A stretch of DNA of 22,793 nt. Origin: Proteobacteria bacterium UBA4457. Lineage in GTDB: Bacteria > Pseudomonadota > Gammaproteobacteria > Ga0077536. The stretch is taken from NCBI GenBank assembly GCA_002390205.1, contig DGOV01000139.1, positions 1 to 22,793 on the forward strand, written 5' to 3'. The position numbers and the translations under genes were made by a program. This document shows, piece after piece, positions 16,503 to 22,793 of this stretch; position 1 is the stretch's first letter; the number at the start of each line of letters is the position of its first letter. The notes below the pieces were generated by a model. That model worked only from the letters and a program-made list of their open reading frames with translations, was not told the DNA's origin and made no database searches.

Positions 16503-17390
16503 TTGACTGAAGGTATGATGATGTCATCTTGTTGGTCCGATATGCTAGCCAGACTGATAACCGCAATTGGGAAAGATGATTTTTGCGAGTGTCTAGCCGA
16601 ATGTTGCCAAAACCTCACGGGATACAATAGTGCGGTAATGATTATTTTTACTCCTCATCGGAAACCGAGTTTGATATATAACAATTTAAACCAAGATGAT
16701 ATGGAGCCGACTCTTGGACCATACTTCGCTGGAGCCTACTTACTTGACCCATTTTATGTTCTATACAAAAGCAATGCCACAGATGGTATCTATCGCCTGA
16801 CAGATATTGCGCCTGAAGAGTTTTTTGACACGAAATATTACCGGAACTATTTCCACGACACGCGGATTATTGATGAAACAGCCATTATGCTGAAGATAAA
16901 TGAGGGGTTTCATCTGAACGTCTCACTTTGTTTACGCGAAGGCGGGGATGTAAGCAGATTAAACGCGGATGCATTAAAACTTGTCTATCCTTTTTTATCA
17001 GCGGCCTGTCTGCAACATTGGTCTCGTGAGGAACAAATAGCCCCCCTTCGAGCCACTGGTTCTTCTGCCGGTGAATTTGGCACCACTCTCGATGCTGCGT
17101 TTAGTAGTTTTGGGACAAGTTTTCTCACCCCCAGAGAGTGTGAGATTGTGCACCTAATTTTGAAAGGCTACTCTACTAAATCAATCGCCAAACTCTTAAA
17201 TATTAGTGACGGTACCGTCAAGGTTCACCGTAAACGCTTCCATGTAAAATTAGAGGTCTCATCGCAAGCCGAACTGTTTTCACTTTTTTTAGAAGCAATA
17301 TCCATGGTACCGCTTGGCAGTAACAAAGATCCACTAGAGCTTTACTACCTTAGTCAACAGCCAAACAATCACATAGAGAGTGCTGTATAA
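16503..17390 (+). CDS. LuxR-family transcriptional regulator 1
   Basis: 295-aa regulator. The C-terminal LuxR/FixJ-type helix-turn-helix spans about 209-263: LTPRECEIVHLILKGYSTKS, then IAKLLNISDGTVKVHRKR. The N-terminal 190 residues form an uncharacterised sensor domain with GAYLLDPFY (77-85), RIIDETA (121-127) and an aromatic-rich segment. The receiver-domain phosphoacceptor pattern is absent and I see no convincing acyl-homoserine-lactone-domain signature, so it probably senses a metabolite. It has a close paralogue at 21405-22301. The start is TTG, supported by GAGGAA. It is divergent from the PLP decarboxylase with operator site C between them, and site E lies just beyond its stop codon, upstream of MFS2. 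Likely activator of the island, possibly autoregulated. Confidence 0.92.
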   Translation: MTEGMMMSSCWSDMLARLITAIGKDDFCECLAECCQNLTGYNSAVMIIFTPHRKPSLIYNNLNQDDMEPTLGPYFAGAYLLDPFYVLYKSNATDGIYRLTDIAPEEFFDTKYYRNYFHDTRIIDETAIMLKINEGFHLNVSLCLREGGDVSRLNADALKLVYPFLSAACLQHWSREEQIAPLRATGSSAGEFGTTLDAAFSSFGTSFLTPRECEIVHLILKGYSTKSIAKLLNISDGTVKVHRKRFHVKLEVSSQAELFSLFLEAISMVPLGSNKDPLELYYLSQQPNNHIESAV

Positions 17391-17404
17391 CCAATAGTAG
17401 GTAT
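17387..17404 (+). promoter_or_regulatory. Shared operator-like dyad, site E (MFS2-Ldh2c)
   Basis: ATAACCAATAGTAGGTAT. Its reverse complement differs from site A at 2 of 18 positions, including a 14-base exact match. It begins at the very end of the LuxR1 coding sequence (overlapping the stop codon) and lies 138 bases before the MFS2 start. The remaining intergenic sequence to 17542 is AT-rich, with no terminator seen. Confidence 0.6.
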
Positions 17405-17542
17405 TTGCTTTAAATGCTTCCTCAGTTATCTTCCGAGGGTTAAGTTTCTATAAAACAACTGATATCAAAGTATATGTTGCTAGATAGCCTAAGACTAAAA
17501 TTATCGATATATTAATTAGCATTAAATAATAAGAAGACAGCC

Positions 17543-18721
17543 ATGGCTTTGGACAACTCCATGATGGATAACTCCCCTGATAATCCTAAAGATAATAACG
17601 CTGTATTAATTGCTGCCTGTGGTAATGGAGTTTCAGGAGTAATCATTTTTGCTTTACTCCCAATACTTCTGGCAGTTTGTGCTGATGATTTGCAACTGTC
17701 AGACACTCAAACTGGTTTTTTAGCCTCGACCTATTTCGCGAGCTACGCTCTTGTGACGGCTATCTCTATTTTTTGGATTCTTAAAATTGAATGGCGAGAA
17801 GCAAGTTACGCAGCGATAGGCGTTATGGTGGTCGCTATAATATTTATGATTATCTCAAAGACCTACCACGCCACTCTAATTGGTTTCTTTTTCTGCGGTA
17901 TCGGTGCGTCAATACTTCATACACTAGGCTATGGCATTGTATCGGAGATGAAAGATACTGATCGCGGATTTGCTCTCAAACTTATACCTGAGCAACTAGT
18001 TCCTGCTGCGATATTATTACTTTTGTCAGCTTATTTTTCAGAACTTCTAAATTTTAATACTCTCTTTTCTTGCATATTAGGGGTATTAATAATTCACGCA
18101 TTTATAGTGTCTGACATACCAAAAGAACGGGTAGCTAAACCTGATAATGCAAAATTCAATATCTTGAGTGGAACTGGCCTTGCCCTATTGGCTCTGTGTA
18201 TTTCTTTCGCTGGTTTCGCGGGTTTATGGGCCTTTTTAGAACGGATCGCAAACAACAGCGGAATAAATATCGATCTTGCTGGCCAGTTAATTAGTATCGG
18301 CTTAATCAGCGCAGGCATAGGTCCCTTAGCTGTTCCATTTGTGCCCCCACAATTGGGACGAAGCAAGCCACTAATTTTTTCAACTATTATGGCAATCTTG
18401 CCTCTTATAATGTTATCGGACACCACACCTTTAAAATATGCCCTGGTGATGGTTTTCCTGCCCGCAGCTTGGTTTATGGGCAATGCTTATTTCTGTAGTG
18501 TTGTTTCCGACAAAGATGACACTGGCAGAATGATAGGTTTAATCCCTTTTGCTCTCTCTTGTGGCGCTATTATTGGACCATCTGTGTTTGGATGGTTAAT
18601 CGATAATTACGGATTTTCATCTGCCTATTGGTTTTGTGCCTTGTCTTTCGGCACAGGTGCTACCATTATTTTATTCTTGAACCGATCCACACATGGAGAT
18701 TCAAATGGCCGAAACACTTAG
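17543..18721 (+). CDS. MFS transporter (MFS2)
   Basis: 392-aa inner-membrane protein with about 12 hydrophobic segments after a polar N-terminus of 20 residues and a polar central loop near 190-207. WAFLERI (229-235) corresponds to WSYIERI of MFS1, and both are followed by a similar hydrophilic turn and helix, suggesting they are related carriers for related compounds. The ATG has only a weak AAGAAG ribosome site. The end of the gene overlaps the Ldh2c gene, so transporter and dehydrogenase-like protein are translated together. Operator-like site E lies upstream. It probably imports the island's substrate or an intermediate across the inner membrane; efflux cannot be excluded. Confidence 0.88.
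   Translation: MALDNSMMDNSPDNPKDNNAVLIAACGNGVSGVIIFALLPILLAVCADDLQLSDTQTGFLASTYFASYALVTAISIFWILKIEWREASYAAIGVMVVAIIFMIISKTYHATLIGFFFCGIGASILHTLGYGIVSEMKDTDRGFALKLIPEQLVPAAILLLLSAYFSELLNFNTLFSCILGVLIIHAFIVSDIPKERVAKPDNAKFNILSGTGLALLALCISFAGFAGLWAFLERIANNSGINIDLAGQLISIGLISAGIGPLAVPFVPPQLGRSKPLIFSTIMAILPLIMLSDTTPLKYALVMVFLPAAWFMGNAYFCSVVSDKDDTGRMIGLIPFALSCGAIIGPSVFGWLIDNYGFSSAYWFCALSFGTGATIILFLNRSTHGDSNGRNT
18695..18698 (+). promoter_or_regulatory. RBS favouring the second ATG of Ldh2c
   Basis: GGAG six bases before ATG 18705, inside the first codons of the longer reading frame that begins at 18693. The ATG at 18693 has no such site, so 18705 is the more likely start. Confidence 0.5.
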
Positions 18722-19844
18722 GAAAGAAAATGTCCTTTTCTTAGAGTACAGTATAAAACGTGTTTGGATGGCCGCAGGTGCCTCAAAAATTCATGCAAAT
18801 TATGTGGCTGATGCGATCACGTTTGCCCATAAGCAGGGCAAGCTTAACCAAGGCCTTGGTGTCTATGAGGCAATTGATATAGCGCTTGAAATGGGTCTTT
18901 TAGATATAAAGGCCGAGCCAAAGGTAATTGCTGAGGGACCCACGTGGGCGACTATTGATGGTAATCGTTCAAGTGGCTATTGGTGTCTAAATATGATGGC
19001 AGATATCGCCATAGAAAAAGCCAAAACCCAAGGTATAGCTATTGTTTTCGGAGGCAACCATAACGACGCAGGTAGTTTTGCACGATATGTTTATAAAGCC
19101 TTCGAACAAGATATGATGGCCTTTTCATCTAACAATACTGTACCACTCGCAGCACCATTTGGGGGCCTATTCAACAAGCTGTCTTGTGCGCCTTTTGATG
19201 CTATTACTCCTGCTGGAGATAGAAACCCTATCTGGACCAGTGTAGCCCTAGCAGAATTTTATGATGCAGATATTTCAGAAGCTGCTTCTCACAACAAAAA
19301 GTTAAAAGGTAAGTGGTTGATTGACCCAGAGTCTGGCGATTTAACGGACGATGTTCGACCCTATGCTAGACCCATCGAAGACTATGGTCGAGTATGGGAT
19401 TGTTCTGCCGCAGGTCAAATTGAAAATCCTCGTACCTACGCGCTAAACATGTGGAACGAAGCCATGACCGCGATCATTAATCCGCTAGGCGTTCCATCCA
19501 CTAGCTTACCAACTGTTGAAGACATTGTTGACGGGAAAGACAAAAATACTTCTCCAACCGTTGGCGGGAGTTATTATTTATGCATTAACCCCTCAGTATT
19601 TGGCTCCATCGACCAAGTCAAAGCCCGCTCCGATGAATATGTTTCAGCTGTAGAAGACTGCCCTCCTAGACCTGGCCACTCTGTTCGGGTGCCGGGATCT
19701 GAAGGATACAGAAAAATCATTGAAAACGAACAGATGGTTGACGTGCTCACTAATCATTGGAAGCCTTTTTTTATTAAGATCGCAAATCGATACAATCTTA
19801 GCGAAAAAATACTTAGAGACGAATTTAAAGCTCTAAACGCATAA
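18705..19844 (+). CDS. Ldh2-family dehydrogenase-like protein, copy c
   Basis: 379 aa from the preferred ATG at 18705 (383 aa if 18693 is used). This is the most divergent of three Ldh2-family paralogues here. Aligned landmarks (numbered from 18705) are QGKLNQG with Q49 at the DSHG histidine, GGNHNDAG (H119) at the substrate His, APFGGLFNKLSCAPFD where GTNP is missing, GDLTDD, ENPRTYALN at the HKGYG segment with Arg in place of Lys, and VPGSEG near the end. It is therefore further altered than copies a and b but shares their Gln substitution. It overlaps MFS2 by 17 bases and is presumably cotranscribed with it. Oxidoreductase activity is inferred from family only. It converges on the aminotransferase gene with a seven-base gap. 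Confidence 0.8.
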   Translation: MAETLRKENVLFLEYSIKRVWMAAGASKIHANYVADAITFAHKQGKLNQGLGVYEAIDIALEMGLLDIKAEPKVIAEGPTWATIDGNRSSGYWCLNMMADIAIEKAKTQGIAIVFGGNHNDAGSFARYVYKAFEQDMMAFSSNNTVPLAAPFGGLFNKLSCAPFDAITPAGDRNPIWTSVALAEFYDADISEAASHNKKLKGKWLIDPESGDLTDDVRPYARPIEDYGRVWDCSAAGQIENPRTYALNMWNEAMTAIINPLGVPSTSLPTVEDIVDGKDKNTSPTVGGSYYLCINPSVFGSIDQVKARSDEYVSAVEDCPPRPGHSVRVPGSEGYRKIIENEQMVDVLTNHWKPFFIKIANRYNLSEKILRDEFKALNA

Positions 19845-19851
19845 CACTCTG

Positions 19852-21252
19852 TCAGGTGAGTTCGACTGCAGCCTGACTAATACTTTCCCGTAGAACTCTT
19901 ACCAGTTCTTTAATCTGATCTCTTGTCATGATCAGTGGTGGAGAGATCACCACTATATTGCCAACTGGCCGCACAATAACGCCTTTAGCCAAACAGATTT
20001 GATAAACTCTATGCGCCAACATCAAGGGTTCTTTAGATACCTTATCTGATACAAGGTCAATTCCCAGCATGAATCCTTGCCCACGCACATCACCAACAAT
20101 AGATAGATCCTCTAGTTGCTTTGCATGACTCTGTAAATACGGCCCTAAGTCACGGACATTTTGTAAAATATTCTCAGCATCTAGTATTTCTAAATTTTTT
20201 AGCGCGGCGGCACAGGCCACTGCATGGCCGGTATAAGTAAAACCCATAGAAAACAAACCATCTTCAATTTGCGGCTGGCTAATTACCTTATATATATCCT
20301 GTGAGAAAATGGCGGCACCCAGTGGAATATATCCAGAATTAATACCTTTTGCTAATACAAGCACATCTGGTACATAGCCAAAAACTTTCTCCGATGTAAT
20401 CCATTCACCCAATCGACCGAAAGCAGTTACTACCTCATCAGCGACAACCAAAATGTCATACTTTTTACAAACGTTAGCTACCATTGCGTGATAACCCTCA
20501 GGTGCGACTAAAACCCCTCCAGCACCCATAATCGGCTCGGCGATAAAAGCTGCGATATTCTCCGAACCATTTTGGATGATATGTTCCTCCAGTTCATCAC
20601 ATAGATATTGGCTATATTGATGCTCCGATAGGCCGTCAGACCCTGCTGGCCGGCGATACATATCAGCTGCTGATACATAACTGATCCAATCTTGGCCAAC
20701 CGCATCAAAACTATACTTCGTCGCCTCAATCCCAGTAAGAGTAGCTGCAATGTAGGTGCTACCATGGTAGGCATTGACTCGAGAAATTATTTTTTTCTTA
20801 TTAGGCTTTCCACGTAAATTATTGTAATAATGGATTATCCTTATAGCCGAATCATTTGCCGTAGAACCGCCGCAGGTAAAATAGACATGGTTTAAATTAC
20901 CTGGCGCTAATATTGCTAACTTTTCAGCTAATTCAGCAGCAGGCTCATTTGTAGTGTGTCCGAAAGGATTGTAATACTGCATCTTTTCAATTTGAGTGCT
21001 TATCGCATCTGCCATCTCCTTATGGCTATGCCCAATATTGGCACACCAAAGTCCTGCAATAGCATCAAGGTAACGGTTGCCTTCAATATCGGTCACATAG
21101 CAACCAGAAGCCGAACTAATAACATGACTTCCTTCTGTTTGGAATGTTGAGAAATCAGTATATGGGTGAATGACATGGTCTTTATCTTTTTGCCAAATGT
21201 CCGACCCTTTCGATCTCGAGGTACTTGAACTATGCGATGGTTTCTTCTTCAT
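19852..21252 (-). CDS. Class III PLP-dependent aminotransferase (omega-amine/amino-acid type)
   Basis: 466-aa fold-type I aminotransferase, resembling putrescine/omega-amino-acid:pyruvate enzymes (SpuC-like HPYTDF at 29-34, AGLWCANIG at 66-74). Active-site features are AYHGST (161-166, ring-stacking Tyr), ADEVVTAFGR (271-280, D272) and the Schiff-base lysine K302 in LAKGINSGYIPLGA. The phosphate-loop sequence is GGSTAND (128-134) where GSEAND is common. The first 16 residues are Ser/Lys-rich and look like a disordered extension, not a signal peptide. It probably moves an amino group from a terminal amine or omega-amino acid to pyruvate or another 2-oxo acid. It is a single gene, divergent from LuxR2, with site D 62 bases upstream. 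Confidence 0.92.
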   Translation of the reverse strand: MKKKPSHSSSTSRSKGSDIWQKDKDHVIHPYTDFSTFQTEGSHVISSASGCYVTDIEGNRYLDAIAGLWCANIGHSHKEMADAISTQIEKMQYYNPFGHTTNEPAAELAEKLAILAPGNLNHVYFTCGGSTANDSAIRIIHYYNNLRGKPNKKKIISRVNAYHGSTYIAATLTGIEATKYSFDAVGQDWISYVSAADMYRRPAGSDGLSEHQYSQYLCDELEEHIIQNGSENIAAFIAEPIMGAGGVLVAPEGYHAMVANVCKKYDILVVADEVVTAFGRLGEWITSEKVFGYVPDVLVLAKGINSGYIPLGAAIFSQDIYKVISQPQIEDGLFSMGFTYTGHAVACAAALKNLEILDAENILQNVRDLGPYLQSHAKQLEDLSIVGDVRGQGFMLGIDLVSDKVSKEPLMLAHRVYQICLAKGVIVRPVGNIVVISPPLIMTRDQIKELVRVLRESISQAAVELT

Positions 21253-21314
21253 TAAGCACTAAATCCCTGAGTTCTTTCAAAAAGACATGAAACCATGAGG
21301 CACAAAATGTAAAT

Positions 21315-21332
21315 ATTCCCCTTAATGGGTAC
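21315..21332 (-). promoter_or_regulatory. Shared operator-like dyad, site D (aminotransferase/LuxR2)
   Basis: ATTCCCCTTAATGGGTAC on the plus strand. It shares the island consensus (invariant CC, central A, GG, A) and is immediately joined to a second perfect inverted repeat, GGTAC-N7-GTACC (21328-21344). It sits 62 bases before the aminotransferase start, in a 125-152 bp divergent region with LuxR2. Confidence 0.6.
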
Positions 21333-21404
21333 TTAATATGTACCTTGAACTAGTTATTTAATAACGTTTTAATAGGATTGAATTCGACACATTATGAGAA
21401 GAGC

Positions 21405-22301
21405 TTGTCCAATCGATTTATGTCATCTAATAGTTGGTATGCATCACTCGCAGAAATGATTGGAGTAATCGGTGATGATGCCTTTTGTCTGACTTTTGCC
21501 AACTTATGCGAAACTATGACCGGTTATGACAGCACTGTCATCATCGCTCTTGTGGAAAACCACAAACCAGCCCTAGTATTTAGCAATCTAACTCCAGAGG
21601 ATGAACTAACAACTCTGAGCACATACTTTGATGGTGCTTATCTATTGGATCCTTTTTACAATTTGTATAAAAAAGGGGCCAACGAGGGTGTCTACAGGTT
21701 AAATGAGGTCGCCCCTGAGCTTTTTATAGAAACTGAATATTATAAAAGATATTTTAAAAACACACGCATAATCGACGAAACGGTTATATTGGTTAAAATT
21801 AATAAGGAGGTTACTCTTGGGGTCGCTTTTGGTATACGTAAAGGAGACGTCCCACGAGGATTTAAAATTCAAGAAATGCGTGAAACCTTTCCAATTTTTG
21901 CATCTGCAGCAAGACAGCATTGGTCACGAGAAAATCAACTATATCCACTCTTAAATGATGATTTAAACCACGGTCAATTTGGCAGTACTTTAGACGCCGC
22001 TTTTAAAAATTTTGGCACTGAATACCTAACCATGCGTGAATGTGAAATTGTCAGACTTATTCTAAAAGGATACTCAAGTAAAGCTATAGCGAACCTTCTA
22101 AAAATTAGTGTAGACACAGTTAAAGTGCACAGGAAACGTTTTCATTCAAAACTTGAAATCACATCCCAAGCTGAGCTTTTCTCTCTATTTCTTGAGGCTA
22201 TCTCAATGGTACCTTTGGGTGACACCAAAGACCCCCTGTATTACTACTATCTCTCCCAACAGAAAACCCATCCAGAATCCATGAGACTAAATACAGTCTA
22301 A
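21405..22301 (+). CDS. LuxR-family transcriptional regulator 2 (paralogue of LuxR1)
   Basis: 298 aa from the TTG at 21405; the frame is open from a TTG at 21378 (307 aa), and an ATG lies at 21420. I prefer 21405 because GAGAAGAG (21396-21403) precedes it and because TTG then lies five codons before MSS, much as in LuxR1 (six codons). The C-terminal helix-turn-helix (LTMRECEIVRLILKGYSSKA, then IANLLKISVDTVKVHRKR) is nearly the same as in LuxR1: from GxFG to LSQQ I count 76 identities in 97 positions. The N-terminal sensor region also aligns throughout (GAYLLDPFY, RIIDET) but differs more, which suggests the same DNA target with different or tuned effectors. Divergent from the aminotransferase; converges on the AI-2E-family gene. 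Confidence 0.9.
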   Translation: MSNRFMSSNSWYASLAEMIGVIGDDAFCLTFANLCETMTGYDSTVIIALVENHKPALVFSNLTPEDELTTLSTYFDGAYLLDPFYNLYKKGANEGVYRLNEVAPELFIETEYYKRYFKNTRIIDETVILVKINKEVTLGVAFGIRKGDVPRGFKIQEMRETFPIFASAARQHWSRENQLYPLLNDDLNHGQFGSTLDAAFKNFGTEYLTMRECEIVRLILKGYSSKAIANLLKISVDTVKVHRKRFHSKLEITSQAELFSLFLEAISMVPLGDTKDPLYYYYLSQQKTHPESMRLNTV

Positions 22302-22336
22302 TAAAACACAGTAGTTTATGTGGCCACCATTAGAAT

Positions 22337-22793
22337 TCAATTCGAATCAATCGTAACTGCGTTTTCAGTGGAAGATTCGGACCCTATTCGTTTGCCGGCT
22401 CCCATCATGACGCCTATCCAACGTGTTTCATTTTGGCTTTCAAGGGCGATCTTTAACATAATGGTTAACGGAATAGATAACAGCATTCCAACCGGGCCCA
22501 GTACCCAGCCCCAAAGCACCAAAGAGACAAATACAACTAGGGGTGACAGATTAAGGCCGCGCCCCATCCATCGTGGCTCAATCACATTGCCTATAATGAG
22601 ATTAACGACTACAAATCCAACGAGAGTAAGACCCGCCTCAAACGCCCCAAGTTGCACTAAGGCCAAAAGCACCGCTGGGACTGCAGCGATAAAAGAGCCC
22701 ACTGTAGGAATAAAATTAAGTAAGAAGGCCACCAGCCCCCACAACACAGCGTAATCAACGCCTAGAATACTCAACCATAAAAAGATGACAAAG
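22337..22793 (-). CDS. AI-2E/PerM-family membrane protein, C-terminal part
   Basis: Only the last 151 or so codons are in the window; the frame stays open to the right edge, so the gene starts outside. The visible part has four hydrophobic segments and family motifs: WGLVAFLLNFIPTVGSFIAA, then GNVIEPRWMGRGLNLSPLVV and a GPVGMLLSIPLTIMLK end. Members are multi-helix inner-membrane proteins described as AI-2 exporters or Na+/H+ antiporters, many without known substrate. It converges on LuxR2 with a 35-base gap. It has no visible tie to the catabolic genes and probably marks the right boundary of the island. Confidence 0.88.
   Translation of the reverse strand, partial: FVIFLWLSILGVDYAVLWGLVAFLLNFIPTVGSFIAAVPAVLLALVQLGAFEAGLTLVGFVVVNLIIGNVIEPRWMGRGLNLSPLVVFVSLVLWGWVLGPVGMLLSIPLTIMLKIALESQNETRWIGVMMGAGKRIGSESSTENAVTIDSN

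Noticed and set aside
16503..22301. Acyl-homoserine-lactone quorum sensing by the LuxR pair
   Set aside because: No luxI-type gene is present and the N-terminal domains show no convincing autoinducer-binding signature; the AI-2E-family neighbour is not evidence for quorum sensing.
22320..22754. A 144-codon plus-strand open frame
   Set aside because: It lies antisense over the AI-2E-family gene, whose protein shows clear family motifs; the plus-strand translation is Pro/Thr/Arg-rich with no recognisable features.
1..22793. Mobile element, CRISPR or tRNA-linked insertion boundaries
   Set aside because: Checked by eye: no transposase, integrase, terminal repeats, regular spaced repeats or tRNA-like sequence was seen.

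Overview
The window looks like part of an accessory catabolic island from a moderately AT-rich, free-living, probably marine gammaproteobacterium. That placement is inference. It rests on gene style: a large TonB-dependent receptor, a tetratricopeptide-sulfotransferase, paralogous LuxR-type regulators, and many small dehydrogenases packed with short intergenic gaps. I see no rRNA, tRNA, CRISPR array, insertion sequence or integrase. No gene-free stretch exceeds about 270 bases.

Layout, left to right. (1) 132-3696, minus strand: an operon of an MFS transporter, an arginase/agmatinase-family ureohydrolase and an M20-family N-carbamoyl-amino-acid/ureido amidohydrolase. A terminator separates it from (2), a TonB-dependent outer-membrane receptor at 3809-6220 (minus). 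(3) 6488-10524: two Ldh2-family (malate/lactate/ureidoglycolate dehydrogenase-like) paralogues interleaved with two short-chain dehydrogenases. (4) 10527-12286, minus: an AraC-type regulator downstream of an AroM/Asp-Glu-racemase-like protein. (5) 12520-14127: a TPR-sulfotransferase. (6) 14153-16311, minus: a PLP-dependent decarboxylase/lyase followed by a third SDR. (7) 16503-17390: LuxR regulator 1, then an MFS transporter and a third Ldh2 paralogue. (8) 19852-21252, minus: a class III aminotransferase, divergent from LuxR regulator 2 (to 22301). (9) The C-terminal part of an AI-2E/PerM-family membrane protein, which looks like the ordinary chromosomal flank.

The most notable signal is an 18-bp imperfect dyad found in five separate intergenic regions. 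In one orientation it reads approximately ATACCTACTATTGGGTAC. It lies upstream of the receptor, the sulfotransferase, the PLP decarboxylase, the MFS2-Ldh2c pair and the aminotransferase. It has the same orientation relative to each of these genes, and its spacing to the two PLP-enzyme genes differs by only one base (63 and 62 nt). Two of the sites lie between a PLP-enzyme gene and a divergent luxR paralogue. I infer a LuxR-controlled regulon that spans most of the island.

Functionally, the set suggests outer-membrane uptake of a substrate (TonB receptor), inner-membrane transport (two MFS), hydrolysis of carbamoyl/ureido or guanidino bonds (M20, ureohydrolase), transamination and decarboxylation or C-C cleavage (two PLP enzymes), and oxidation or reduction by six dehydrogenases. 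The substrate cannot be read from the sequence. All three Ldh2 paralogues lack the usual family signatures: the His of the DSHG motif is Gln in every copy, and GTNP and HKGYG are also lost. The ureohydrolase has lost its usual active-site-loop His. The pathway is therefore probably not simply a known one such as allantoin or agmatine degradation.
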